From NCBI GenBank assembly GCA_011033025.1, contig WFMF01000051.1, forward strand, positions 558,001 through 622,000: a stretch of 64,000 bases of DNA. The letters are read 5' to 3'. The translations under genes and the position numbers were made by a program. The number at the start of each line of letters is the position of its first letter. Within the stretch, counting starts at the first letter, position 1. Positions 44,293 to 56,285 of this stretch are shown here, one piece after another. This DNA comes from Beroe forskalii (lineage: Eukaryota; Ctenophora; Nuda; Beroida; Beroidae). The notes beneath the pieces are model-generated. The model made no database searches. It saw only the letters and a program-made list of their open reading frames with translations, and was not told where the DNA came from.

Positions 44293-44525
44293 TCAATAAA
44301 TTACAGAATTGCTAAATTGGGCTTCAATAAATAAAATTAAACGCATCAACATGTAGTATATTATTATGGATGCCAGCATATAGTCGAACCACCTCTTTGC
44401 AATGGTTTTGAACTTCTCTAACTTCCATAAAAGCAATGATTTAAGTTGCTTCTGAAAATGCTGTACATCACTTTCCAGCTCCTTATTTTGCATTCTGCAA
44501 TTTTCTCGAAGTCTGGTGAAAAAAC
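44293..44525 (-). CDS. Terminal exon: coiled coil plus C-terminal membrane anchor
   Basis: Open from a putative acceptor (GTGGGACAG) to TGA at 44293. Reads FFTRLRENCRMQNKELESDV and on through HFQKQLKSLL to WFDYMLASIIIYYMLMRLIL near the C terminus: a charged, heptad-like helix followed by about 20 hydrophobic residues and a short tail, as in tail-anchored proteins. The exon joins in frame to 44638-44683 across a 112 bp intron. The layout resembles the C terminus of MOSPD2 (a helix rich in Leu/Arg/Glu, then an anchor), but the order on the strand rules out the gene at 1578-8037. It could be a tandem paralogue or an unrelated tail-anchored protein. Confidence 0.5.
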
Positions 44526-44637
44526 CTGTCCCACAAGTTCAAATCTGCACTTTTTGATTGTATTTTGTCCCGCATGCCATAATATGTAGCTCTGCATTCT
44601 TTGAGCTTTATGTTTTTAAAGTTTAACAACAACTTAC

Positions 44638-44683
44638 CTACAACATCAGCAGCAGCCAACTTTTGTAGAATCAAAACTGTTGA
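44638..44683 (-). CDS. Penultimate exon of the tail-anchored protein gene
   Basis: 46 bp between acceptor ATAACAG and strong donor GTAAGTTG, reading STVLILQKLAAADVV in phase with the next exon. Earlier exons were not found to the right. Confidence 0.42.
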
Positions 44684-46148
44684 CTGTTATGCCATTCACT
44701 GTTGTTCAAAAATTTCCAGTACCTAAATGGAATTAGTTCGGTTAGTGGGACTATGAATGTTGGTATCTAACAAATATAATTTGATAGCAAGTTCATTTTG
44801 TGTTTAGCAGATAGACACTAAGAAAGTAAGAAGGGACCTTTCTCTTTTTCTCAGAGCTATTGAAGCATAAGATGGAATGTCATATCAGCTCTGATATCAT
44901 TAATAGTTTTGAAAATGCTATTATAGAATTATAAAGGTTATCTTAGAAGTTACCTTAACATCAACTTCTATACCTAACTTTTCTCAACATACATGCAGCC
45001 TTTGTTGGAAATGTTTAAGCACAAGAAAGAAGGGTGGCTATACTATTGTACAAGCCACACTACACAGTGAACAGCATATAATGCTATAACACCACAGTGC
45101 TGTGTAGGATTATATATTAAATTATCATAATTCCTACTGAGGCTGATATCATGTGTTAACTGTCAAATATATAGAGCCTGTCCCCCTCTCCCTTGCTCTT
45201 ACCCTCCCTTTTATTCTCCCTGCTCTCCCTTTTTGTCTAATCGAAGATCTTTGTTGCTCATAACACTAATTGTATCATTATTAGCTTATACAAATGAATT
45301 GTTCTGTGAAGCCGACCACTGACCCCACTATAGTTTTATGCTTGACAGTCATAACTCATATGGTGTGCATTTGTTTGCCTACATATTATAATGCAGAATT
45401 GGTTTTACAGTAGTGATAGTTGAATTTCTATTGATGATAAGATATCCCATTGCCACCACAAATGGCAGTTATCAGCGGTCGCCAATTACCCATTGATAAT
45501 GATGCCTTCTCACCAAGGAATTGATCGTGTGTCACTTCTGACCAATAGCGCAATAGATCGGGGATTGACTTATTGTAATAATCTACACGCTAAGTGTGTA
45601 TAATGACCACCTCTACACTCTAATTGTGTATTATAATGACCAATTACATGATGTCAAAGTAATCTCGCATATTATATTCAATTTACAAAGAGGATGGTGA
45701 ACTGAAATGTTTTCTGATAATATATGCTGAGCATCTCCAACCCAGCAGACATAATTGTTATTATTCTTATTCATAAAATAATGATAAAATACTACATGTA
45801 CTTGCTTTGTTCCTATTATAAACCATTTCATGGTTATTAAGACCATATCGAGTGCAGTATATCTTACCATTATGCTGTTATTGGATTGACTCGACTTCAG
45901 TACTGTTAACCGACCCCAGTGACAGTGATATGGTTTGATTATTTACAATGATACTCTCCCAGTGTTCTTGACCTGACCTATCCATCTCTTGATTACATAG
46001 TCGGGAATTAGTTGTACCTTTTGTATCATAACATAATATTGCTTGATTGGGATTTGTACTATACTATAGTACTATTATAATGGATGTTCTGTACAGTTCT
46101 ACACTTTTGTTAACATTGGTTTTTTGCAGCTGCTCATTAATATATTCA
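44684..46148. other. No gene recognised
   Basis: AT-rich. Two short direct repeats TCTACACGCTAAGTGTGTAT / TCTACACTCTAATTGTGTAT near 45580-45625. No exon of the neighbouring minus-strand gene could be identified. Confidence 0.4.
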
Positions 46149-46156
46149 TAAGTAGG

Positions 46157-46363
46157 GGCCTCCTGACAGGCGGTACCCCGTCAACTCCTGTCCAAAAAAG
46201 CATAAAACCTGTGTAAAACCTGTCAAAAACGTTTCCACAACCTGTCGCAACATGAAATGTGGCGAACCCATCCAAAACCTGTCTGGGCTTGTCAACAAAC
46301 TCGTCAAAACCTGTTCAGAGCCTGTCAACAAAAAGTGGACGGGGTACCGCCTGTCAGGAGGCC
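46157..46363. mobile_element. Small TIR element (207 bp) with 8 bp target duplication
   Basis: TAAGTAGG flanks it at 46149-46156 and 46364-46371. TIRs of 26 bp are perfect: the left begins GGCCTCCTGACAGGCGGTAC and the right is its inverse. The interior has repeated AACCTGTC motifs. An 8 bp duplication points to hAT-type mobilisation (inference). Confidence 0.92.
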
Positions 46364-46371
46364 TAAGTAGG

Positions 46372-49300
46372 TAAATCATTGGTAACATAAATAAAAATAA
46401 AATGAATTTGAGCATTTCTTACACGCTTAGAAATTGACAAATAGATTTCTAGAATACTAGAATAGATACCTTTTACTTTTTGGATTTGGGACTTGGGTTA
46501 TTTCAACAAATTCAGTCTATGGACCTAGATGTGTAAATACTAACTGGGGCTAAATGAGTGTAGTTCGCTTCCTGACCTCGCCCCAGTGCAAGTATGTTAT
46601 TCAAAATATGAATAGTACCTATGAATAGTGTGTCATGTAATGTCGTTTTGTTAAGCAGGTTAAAAATCTAAGCCAACCATATTACTTCCACCTGTGAAGG
46701 AGCAAAATGCATCGAGATTCAGAAATTGTCTCTAACCCTGGTATATACAATACCTCGGTATTGTACCATGCCCACATAATATCAACTCCTAGAATCACAT
46801 GGAACACTGTTACAGCACGGGATAATGACGAGTCCCTCTAATCACCTCCAACCACACGATAATGGGGTGCTTCCCACCTGCTGGCAGTCCTCTGAGAGCA
46901 GCTTCCGCTGCGCTACAGGGCAGGATTACTGAGGAAATGAGAGAGGCCTCTGGGAGAGTATTGAGGGAGTGAGAGAGGGGCCTCAGGGAGGAAGCTTAGC
47001 TGAGAATGGGGTATTAAGGGAGGGAGCTAAGTGTAGTAAGGGCGCTGAGGACTTTGAGCTCTGCACAATGGGGGCGCTTTCTGAGAGGATATATTTCCTG
47101 ATGTCGGAGCTTTGTGTGTATGGGAGAAATATTTTGTTGAATAATGAATGAACACTCTCCCTCCCTCCCTGTGTGTTACGATTTACAAAGCCCATGTGTT
47201 GGACACACTCCCTGTCTCTCTGATCACTGTAATAACAGAGAATTACAGGGAATACACGAGCAGTACAAATATAAAGCTTCTAATACCACACACTCTAATA
47301 TATGAGTGTGTGTACCAATATATATATGTATATATGTGTGTGTGTGTGCAGCTCAGACTGACAGCAGCAGCTCTACTCATAATAATTTCATAGCCTTGTA
47401 CATTCCTTATTTAGTTGTGCAATATTTAGCTTTGAATCAGGAAGGAACGGTTATTTTAGTCCACTTTAGTTGTAAAGAGGTAAAGGGTTATTGCAGGCTT
47501 TTGATAATAACATAATCCGCTTGCCTCCAAGTTTATTATTTTATTGATGGGTTTCCTTCTCAAATGAGTTGATTTCCTAATTGATGTTCTTTATAAATTT
47601 GTACCTATACCTCATAATGTAGGTATACATCAAAACTTCAAAGGAGATTGTATTGGCAAAGTGTCTAGCCATTACGTCTTCATCCATTGATTATCAAAAT
47701 TGTGGACACAATTACTATTCACATCAATAAGCAAAAAGTGATCAAATATTACTATTTAGTAGCTTTTGACAACTCAGACTAATCTCAACGCTTTCATTCG
47801 AGCTATAGCAGAGGGCTTTTTGTCACGATCAACCCTTTCAAAGTTCTAAAAACCATGGACAGGAGACACATGCAACTTAATTCCGATGTTTGGATACTCC
47901 CCACCATCTTCCGAGGGCACTGCCCGAGGGATGCATCCAGTTTAGACCTGCAGCTCGAAGGGCGAACGTCTGAACTAATAGAACAGGTGATGAAAACCTC
48001 AGAGGGTTCCATAAAACATAAACTCATCAACCCTCGTTGTTAAGGGTCGATGCTAAGGACTCCTTGCTTGAGTCTTTGGATGTGCTAGAACCGCGACACA
48101 GATTCCGTGTACACATCATTAGATTCAGGTCTGTGTTTCATCAGACCTTTGTCTCCATAAGTGATATTATGGTGTCTTAGCTGTAAGTTGATGATTTGCA
48201 TTTATAGGGTGCGTTTCATCAGCCTTTAGGGGTACAGAGACCCGTAAATAGCACCTCATGTAATTACTATTTACAAGATTTAATTACCATCCCTCTCTTT
48301 AACTCTTTAACTCGTGAATAGTAATTAGCTCAACGGCACTGGTATTGTGTTGTTGTTTGGAAAACTTTTGCTGTGAATAGAAAGAATCTTTACCCTAACT
48401 AATTTATTCATTGGAGGGTTTATATAACCGTGAGCTAAATCAAGTGGTTTTGGTCTATGTAGATATTATATTGAATATATGTAGACCTGGAGCTTATGAA
48501 TAAACCGTGTCAGTGAACCAATCATTGTGGTAGGTAAATACCTCCAAACAGCAGGGAAATTTTCAAGACAAAGTCTGAAGTCTGATGTAACTTTGTTATG
48601 ATTCTTTGCCTCTGTGTAAGGTAAATGGTAATAACTAAGTTCAGTCAATGAAAGTTCCGATCATAAATACGAGATTATGTATCCGATTACGGGTCACATG
48701 ATGTCAATAAACTCAGTCAACTCTTTCTCTCTGCAGTGTATGGCACATTGAAAACTCTCACACTGAGTGACCAGGTGTTGCTATCTATAATTCAGTGTAT
48801 CACTTCTACTTGAATCTTAGAATTAGCAGATGGTGACTGTTTGATTTCATATATATCCGAGTGTATTGTGGGAGTACGAAGCTACTTACTTCAGTCGGCC
48901 ATCTTTTAGTTTTTGCACAGTTGAACCTTGCTGGATTCAGTATTTATCCAGATTTTACACATTCTTTACTGTCTGGTTACAGGTGGCTACCAGGGAGAAT
49001 CCCTGTGTAACCTCAGACTTTTAAAGGCGTTCCTTGTGTTTAACAGAAACGCTGTTTATAGGGACCAAGTTATAAAACGGTTCATGATGCGAGAAAGGCT
49101 TGAATATTTGTGATTTGTCATGTCTATTGTTAGTAAAAACAGCAGAAAGAGGAGTGAGAACACGCTTTCCATGGCCCGAGTGGGAAAATTGGTGCATTGC
49201 AAACACCGCAGATCTATTATATCCACCTTTTTGAATATTACAACAAACAAGGCGTTTCAATTGTTGCAATTAAAGATGTTCCTCATCACTCTACTCGTCC

Positions 49301-50667
49301 TTTATCTGATGAAGTAAACAAAGAAGTCCCTATTCTACGCACCATTTTGAATCGTGTGCATATATATTTGCAATAAACGCCTGACCTAATTTGAATGCCT
49401 CACGTTTGAGATTAATGACCGAGATTTACAAACGACGTTTTAAAAACATGGTGCTTAGTAAGCTTCTATAATCCTCAGTTAGGTCCTGAGTGCTCACAAA
49501 ACCGCTTATAATGCGGGGTCAGATATAATGTGACGATTCGAATAATGGCATTTAATGTTAGTCACTCCCGTGTTCGTTATTTAACAAATATTTAGACGCT
49601 ATTTAAGTATTTTGTGTGTGACTAGATTGAGTCTCCGCTGGTTTTAGTCAGTAATCGATATTTTGTCAATACTACTACTGGGGGGGGGGGGCAAAAAACC
49701 CCGAGTGATGTTTGTTACTGTGAAAATCGGCAAATTGAGTTTTTGTGGGTTTTTCATTCTCATTAACTCCCCTACTGCTACTATTATATTTTGTCTATAT
49801 GTTAAGTCACCGCTAGATTTAGAATATAATGCTCGAAATAGTCGTCGTTGTTTCACGCCTTAGCGCCTTTAAATCAGCTAGTGATAGATAGCATACTACT
49901 ACTTGGGAATGTATGTAACATTCCTCTTGTTGATTGTTCCAGTGAATCCTGCTACATATAGGTACAGCTATGTGTCTGGATATGCTATTACTTGTTACGC
50001 GGGAATGCCATTATGACGTCATTATAAAGGTTCAGATTGGTGAACTTATGGCGTTAGAAAACTTCAGTCATGTTTGGCAGGCTGGTATTCAGCTTCGGGG
50101 TTTAAGGGTTTCCCTAAAGAATTCACGACTGATCTGTAACATCAAATTATCTGACTCATCGTCATAATGATATGTGCTCTACTTAGGGATGAATATTACT
50201 TCACGTTATTATTCGTATGCTTTATATCGTTATAATATCTTTGAATATTTCCACTTTTTTATAAAATGCTTCCATCTTTATTCCTCACGCACGAAATAAA
50301 TTATGACGTCACACTCAAACACTGCTTATCTGTGAATGGCTGTGATTGACGGTTATCGGAATTGTGATTGGCTCATGGTCAATGGTGTTCACGCTTTTAT
50401 TCAAGAATTTCTCATGTTCCATATTAAAAGAGTTGGTCGACAGAATCCCTTCTGTTTACTAACTCTTACTGAAAGTGTTTTATCTGAGATAAACCTTATC
50501 TCATTATAAGACTTTTAATAAGTATATTATCAAGCTACACTGTCCATATTCAACAAAGTGAAACGCGTGTTTTGAGACCCATTTTGTTGGGGTTGACATC
50601 CACTGAAATATTATAACAGCAGCCTGTAATCCTGAGCGTATGTACTCATGTACCCCTGTACCTACAG
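46372..50667. other. Long gene-poor stretch
   Basis: No recognised gene. 46415-46455 (TTTCTTACACGCTTAGAAAT) has a second copy at 63117-63150. Dinucleotide-like TATATGTATATATGTGTGTG lies at 47318-47350 and a G run at 49681. The ORF at 47855-48043 (plus) has ordinary composition but no motif or splice support. Confidence 0.4.
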
Positions 50668-50800
50668 TAATCCCTGTTTTCTCTTACTTATGTACCTAAT
50701 CCCTGTTTTCTCTTACTTATGTACCTAATCCCTGTTTTCTCTTACTTATGTACCTAATCCCTGTTTTCTCTTACTTATGTACCTAATCCCTGTTTTCTCG
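50668..50800 (+). repeat. 29 bp tandem repeat, about 4.5 copies
   Basis: TAATCCCTGTTTTCTCTTAC plus CTTATGTACC recurs at 50668, 50697, 50726, 50755 and 50784 with almost no divergence. Confidence 0.92.
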
Positions 50801-51298
50801 TGTGTTTAGAGGTACGGTCCCTCCTTTGAGGGGCCACTTTGCAGCGTGTCTCTTTGTAATAACCCGCTTTGCCTCCTGTAGCTCTGTAGGTGGTAGTGTT
50901 AGTGACGTCATTATCACGGGTTAGAATGTGAATATAAGCGTCGTGAAACCGGCCCACTTTCCAGGTGTATCGTATATTAGGGGGGGGGGGGGGGGTAACG
51001 CGCTTTAAGGCCCTGATGATAATATTTGAAATCGGAAAGGGGCCCTAGAAATTGGGGCGTAGAAGAGCCTAAAAGGGCGCGGCAAGATAAAAATATCAGA
51101 TTTGATAGGCTCTTGATAGACGTCTTGATGCAATTACTTTTCATTGAAAGGTCACTAAGCCTAAAAGAGCGTTGCCCCCCCTTGTTATAGTCTACTAATG
51201 CTCTACTTTGCACCTGCTTCCTCTCCGTGAATAACGTTGCATCAACATATCAAAAATACCTTTACACACCCTCCCTGCTCTCATAACATTAGAAGAGG
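50801..51298. other. No feature seen
   Basis: Contains a G run at 50980-50996. The rest is unrecognised. Confidence 0.4.
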
Positions 51299-51400
51299 TT
51301 GCGTCATCAACTCACTACCTTGAGCTATAATAATGACGCCATCAACTCACAACCTTGAGCTAATGACGTCAACAACTCACTGTGTTGAGCCCTGATATAG
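51299..51400 (+). repeat. Tandem repeat of CATCAACTCAC..CTTGAGCTA
   Basis: Three imperfect copies of about 40-47 bp with TGACG and TCAACTCAC..TTGAGC; the TCAA..TTGA parts are self-complementary. Confidence 0.75.
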
Positions 51401-51814
51401 CGTAATAACACACCTTGTTGCCCACCAAATGATATTCAGAGATTATTACCTATACACGGTACACCAGTTGCCGTGTAGTATCCAAAATTCTGGATAGATT
51501 GCGATGAAACGCATGTTATACCTACAGCTACCATCCAATGAAATGCATTTCATGCGGTAAGATGATAGTTGAGCCATAAAACATGTTTAAATCGCCAATG
51601 CACCATCTAAAGTTTGTGAACCTCAATCAATAGCCTTTACTTGTTAAACCTACAGCTACCATCCCTCCGAATATTGCGGAGATTCTGAAGAATGGAAACA
51701 TGGGGAGCTTTCGTGTTGGTTTTGACGGTCGGCTAAATGGAAACCTACCAGTTGATGCTTCATTGGCCGATAACTCACAAAATTACATATAAAGAATGTT
51801 TGGTTAAATTCAGG

Positions 51815-51915
51815 CCAAGAATTTTTGGCTAATTTTTGGCTAATTTTTGGCCTATAATTTTTGGCCTATAATTTTTGGCCTATAATCTTTGGCCTATAAT
51901 CTTTGGCTACCTATA
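51815..51915 (+). repeat. TTTTTGGCCTATAA minisatellite
   Basis: Seven or eight copies of 9-14 bp units, TTTTTGGCTAA changing to TTTTTGGCCTATAA. Confidence 0.88.
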
Positions 51916-51919
51916 ATCT

Positions 51920-52792
51920 TTTGATAAATTTGGATAAATACAGCTATAAATGTCGTGGGTATAATATCATATCGTAGGATAGCTTCTCAGTTTATTCGTC
52001 TCGTTCGTGTCAAAGATTCAAATACCGGCCAGTGAACTTAACGGAACTGTATATTGCCGAGTGTGGTCACATGATAAGCATAACGGTTTAACGTTTGGAG
52101 GGTTAAGGTCAAAGAGAAGTTCGACTTGCCCCTATCTCTGCAAATGAGTCCTGTTTTTTCACACCATATCACTATAAATTAATGTTTAAGGGGCATAGGG
52201 ACTGAAACAACGGAATTAAACCCAAAATTTGTTTTTTACTTGAGGATGGGCTATTTAGTGTGGTGAAAAACCCTGTTACAGGGGGATATTCTTAAGTAGT
52301 TCGCACTTGACTATGTTCATGTCACCAGTAACTACGTGGTACAGTCGGCATGGACAAACTCAGAGTGCTGGCTACATTTACAACTATAATCATTAATAGA
52401 ATAAAATTACTTACAGAATCATTATAATTAAATATTTTACAGGAAATATTATTAGTATTGCTAAAAACAACTGACGGTTTCATGATATTAAACTGTGTAG
52501 CGTAACATTTAAGTGTTCTAAAATTCTTGCAAATTAATCATATCAATACATTTATTAACAAATTTAATACTAAATGAAATCTTATTTTTACTCTTAAATT
52601 TATTAGAAGAAATACAGTTGAAAGGTTTAATTTTATACATTAAAAGATCAGAAATAATAAAATGAATTTGCCTACGTAGAATATCGTTACGTGAACTATA
52701 ATTAACAAAACTTTATCTAAATAAGACTTACGTACTAATTTAAGAGTGCTCCTATTAAGTGGGAAGAGAATTTTCTTTACATTACTAATATA
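51920..52792. other. Non-coding part of the Penelope-like element
   Basis: Downstream of the endonuclease ORF on the minus strand, AT-rich, no further domain seen. Confidence 0.4.
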
Positions 52793-53488
52793 TTATGAAG
52801 TATGAAAAGGTGAATCTACTAATTGAATAAGTTTATCTACAATGTCATCAATATTATCAGTCTTGCTGTTACCCTTACCCCAAGATCTCCTCCGTGTATG
52901 AAATGAATTTTGCGAACTCCGAGTTATAAATCCCTTTGTTCTCCAAAGTATCAATCCTATCATTACACCCAAAAAGGATATTACGTGTGTAATTTTCTTT
53001 ATCCAATTGTCCTCTAAACCCTTCCTTAATGCTGTTACCGTTGGGTCAATGTCAGTCAATCCAGATTTCTGTAGTTTCCCATCAACTAAACGGCCGGAAC
53101 CAGGTAGTTTCTGGATGACAAAAATCCTGAACTTAGTGCAGTACCCATCTGAACAAGCATAGTGTTGCCTAAGTCTGAAATTACCTTTAGCCTTAGTCCC
53201 TGGGTTGGCAGTTGACCTGTGCTCACTCATTCGCGTACTCAGTTCTCGGGCAGTCTCACCAACATACTGACTCTGGCATGTGGAGCACTGTAGGAGGTAG
53301 ATGAGGTTGACCGTCGAACATGAGATGACTGGTTCCTCGCCATCCGCAAACTCGTAAACACCGTCGAACTTCCCACCGTTAGCAGAGGAAACAAAGGTAG
53401 TCTCTGGGTTGAGGGAGCAGCAAGTCGTACATGAGCGAGAGCATTGACGAAAGTTAACCATCATAAACAGTAAAAATACACCAAGCAT
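52793..53488 (-). CDS. GIY-YIG endonuclease domain ORF (Penelope-like)
   Basis: 231 codons. An N-terminal Cys-rich block (CSRSCTTCCSLNPETTF) is followed by SCSTVNLIYLLQCSTCQ, QYVGETARELSTRMSEHRS (GIY-YIG core: Tyr of IYLL, YVGET, catalytic Arg in TRM, EH) and then NFRLRQHYACSDGY and ALRKGLEDNWIKKI, all in the order seen in Penelope-like element endonucleases. C-terminal residues after about 165 drift from the family and may be out of phase with it. The upstream RT expected in a full element is absent. The enzyme family nicks DNA for target-primed insertion. The frame is open, but the element as a whole looks incomplete. Confidence 0.85.
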   Translation of the reverse strand: MLGVFLLFMMVNFRQCSRSCTTCCSLNPETTFVSSANGGKFDGVYEFADGEEPVISCSTVNLIYLLQCSTCQSQYVGETARELSTRMSEHRSTANPGTKAKGNFRLRQHYACSDGYCTKFRIFVIQKLPGSGRLVDGKLQKSGLTDIDPTVTALRKGLEDNWIKKITHVISFLGVMIGLILWRTKGFITRSSQNSFHTRRRSWGKGNSKTDNIDDIVDKLIQLVDSPFHTS

Positions 53489-53688
53489 TCTCCATTATCC
53501 ATGAACAACAATAAACAGTCTCTCGAGTGTCACAATTGCCAGAGAAGTTCTCTTAAAGTCTTAAGCAACTGTTCAACTCGGCTTGTATAACAAGTAAAAG
53601 GCTATTGATTGAGGTTCACAAACTTTAGATTGTGCATTGGCGACTTAAACATGTTTTATGAGCTCAACTATCATCTTCCCTCAATTTT

Positions 53689-54162
53689 CCTATATAGTGT
53701 AAAGATTAAAATAAAGTAACTACTGAATAATTTAATAATTTAATACGTAACTAATTAAGTAAAAGTATAATGCTTACATACAGAATAATGAAAAATGATA
53801 AATCCAAAAATTTAATTCAAAAACTACGACAATCTCACGTTAAAGGGACAAAAACAGAAACGAATATTGTTCTATGGTGAAGCAGTAATACACGCAGTAT
53901 CCCGATGTACGCACGTACATGCTAATTAGGTATTGGGTGTATCACTACTGCTACTTTCCTTGAACAAACATTCCAATTCCCTTAAGTCACTGAATTTACC
54001 AGTAAAATTGTACTTCTGTGCGAGATGACGGTATTTTCTCCAAAGAATATTCCGATTAAATCCTAACTTAGTAACTTAATAAACACACCAAGCATTATGT
54101 TAATTCTACTTTTAAAATTATCAAGATAATTGCAAATTCTAAAAAATCTAATTAATTGTGAC
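53689..54162. other. No feature seen
   Basis: AT-rich, between the Penelope-like relic and a microsatellite. Confidence 0.4.
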
Positions 54163-54210
54163 CCAAATACACCAAATACACCAAATACACCAAATACACC
54201 AAATATATCG
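54163..54210 (+). repeat. ACACCAAAT microsatellite
   Basis: Five exact or near-exact copies of ACACCAAAT. Confidence 0.92.
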
Positions 54211-54310
54211 AACTCGGTAACGCCAAAGAGAGTGCTGTTAAGATCATTATAATAGCTTAATGTAGGCTGCAGTGAGTAGTGACAGCGAACAGAATTCTTT
54301 CATAAACAGC

Positions 54311-54397
54311 GGTAGCTTGGGGATCCCAGAGGACACCATTTGGCATTGACTTCGAACTGAGGGGTTTCACCAGAGCACCAGGAACACTGAAATACAC
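54311..54397 (-). CDS. Possible single exon, frame ambiguous
   Basis: The acceptor GTGTATTTCAG at 54398 is strong and is followed by GC-richer sequence. One frame reads CSWCSGETPQFEVNAKWCPL and soon stops after YRCL. Another reads VPGALVKPLSSKSMPNGVLW and stays open to a stop near 54260. Either could be a last exon on the minus strand. No family recognised. Confidence 0.3.
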
Positions 54398-54434
54398 AAA
54401 TGTAAATTTAATGAAATCACAGGAACCAATAGGG

Positions 54435-54934
54435 TATGGTGGGGTAAAGTGGGCATACTTTTGCAGTAAAACCTATTGCCTATAACCATTTCAAATCAAA
54501 TCCTTATAAAATTTAGATATTCTTTCCATTCACCCTTTTGGCTATCTATTTGTATATTTTTTGAAGTTTCTAGTGTATATTTTTACCCAGTTATGATCAA
54601 TTAAGAATCCTAATTATTATGCCCACTTTACCCCATGTTAGGGAAAAGTGGGCACCTGGGGTTTGGGAAAGTGGGCATGCTATTTCTGATATAAATAGGA
54701 AGTGAATAATGTACAGATCATTAGTTGGTACCCAATTACTCCATTAGGCCATGAGTTCAGTGAATTTTAACATGCATTCTCTTCATTATCTATCCCTTTA
54801 TTGAATTTGTTGTTTCTGTTTAAGGTGCCCACTTTTCCCTGTGTATAAAATTGGGGATTTTAGTAGAAACTTAGGGTGCCCACTTTTCCCCTATTTCTGC
54901 CCACTTTTCCGACGAACACACCTTGTCCCACCCC
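54435..54934. mobile_element. Probable non-autonomous element with GTGGGCA/TGCCCAC repeats
   Basis: Begins TATGGTGGGGTAAAGTGGGC and ends near GCCCACTTTTCC followed by TTGTCCCACCC. Inside, AAAGTGGGCA and TGCCCACTTT recur seven times, in both directions. The TIR match is imperfect. Confidence 0.5.
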
Positions 54935-55274
54935 TAAAGCCGTTTACAGCGATGTTTTGTTACCCTTTATTTTAATTCACACATCAAGGTGTGCGATGAG
55001 CCCGTGAAATGAGCTAGACATAAATATCATGGATTAGCGGACAATGGTTACCGTTCAATGACAGTAACTCGTAACCTGCGTGAAGGAAAGGTCAGCAAAT
55101 TAGAATTAGAAAGAACCTTAAAAAATATTTCCTTGGGTTTGAAATTGCGCGCAATTTTATAACAAAATATTTAATTATGACAATTTCAAGCCTTTTCTAT
55201 GTCATGGTATATAGCAGCTAAAATTGTCAGTAATCCCAGCTCACTATGGTGGGTTGTATGGCTCACTAATAAAA
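54935..55274. other. No feature seen
   Basis: Spacer before the satellite tract. Confidence 0.4.
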
Positions 55275-56285
55275 CCCCCCCCAGCCTTGTGCCAACAATT
55301 TTTTTTGACCAACTTTTTGATGAGGGCTGTGCACATCTGATGAATTGACCAAAAATCATTGAGTGTGCCAACTTTTTGATGCTGATGTAAATTTTTGATG
55401 TTTTGAATTTATAAAATGATTCTGATCCAAAAAATCATTTCACCTTCAAAAATTGATGATTTGGAAATAGCAAATAGTCGATTTGCCAAGAAATTTATTT
55501 TATGTGAAGAAATCAATTCTTCACAAAAATGAATGATCTTGAATTAGGAATTAATTCTGTAAGAATAATTGTGTGCAATGTAAAAAATTTGTGTTTCGTT
55601 ATAATAATTTAAATATTTCCTGTATTTCTTTCAGCACAAAAGTTGATGAAGTTGCTATTAAAAGAGATGTACAGCAAAAATTGTTGCTGTGCAAGATATT
55701 TGATGTTTTCTTCTGTAAAGTTATTTATCTGTTAGCAAATCATATCATGATCAATATTTTGATGATTTGCATTTAAAATTTGTGTTTTCAGACCAAAAAT
55801 CATTGAGTGTGCTTACTTTTTAGTGCTGATGAAAATTTCATGATGTTTTGAATTTATAAAATGATTCTGATCCAAAATCATTTCACCATCAAAAATTGAT
55901 GATTTGGAATTATAGCAAATAGTTGATTTGCCAAGAATGTGATTTTTATGTGAAAAATCAATTCACAAAAATAAATGATCTTGAATTAGGAAATAATTCT
56001 GTTAGGATACTTGTTCATAATGTAAAAATTTTTGTGTTTTGTTACAATAATTGAACTATTTCCCAGTACAGTATTTATTTTCAGCACAAAAATTTGATGA
56101 AGTTGCTATTTAAAGAGATGTACTGCAAAAATTGTTGCTGTGCAAGATATTTGATGTTTTCTTCTGTAAAGTTATTTTATCTGTTAGCAAATCATATCAT
56201 GATCAATATTTTGATGATTTGCATTTAAAATTTGTGTTTTAACTTTTAGTGCTGATGTAAATTTCTTGATGTTTTGAATTTATAA
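55275..56285 (+). repeat. Satellite 3 (about 444 bp unit) with terminal CTTGTGCCAACAA
   Basis: Starts with a C run and AGCCTTGTGCCAACAA, nearly identical to the terminus at 8980. It then has 2.2 tandem units: ACCAAAAATCATTGAGTGTG recurs near 55349 and 55793, and GTGCTGATGTAAATTT-type blocks near 55380, 55820 and 56250. Units share the TTGATGATTT-rich style of satellite 2 but not its sequence. Probably one arm of a related satellite-armed element. Confidence 0.82.

Larger units (their letters stand above)
51561..53688 (-). mobile_element. Penelope-like element relic bounded by inverted repeats
   Basis: 51561-51646 and 53588-53688 are inverted copies of about 90 bp (GATGATAGTTGAGC, AAACATGTTTAA, CACAAACTTTAGAT, TCAATCAATAGCC). 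Between them lies a minus-strand GIY-YIG endonuclease ORF. Penelope-like elements are known to carry such an endonuclease after the RT and can have inverted terminal copies. No RT was seen, so the copy is 5'-incomplete. Confidence 0.65.

Noticed and set aside
45000-45070. Plus-strand block after TACATGCAG reading PLLEMFKHKKEGWLYYC
   Set aside because: A single short open frame with an acceptor-like border; no partner exon or family.
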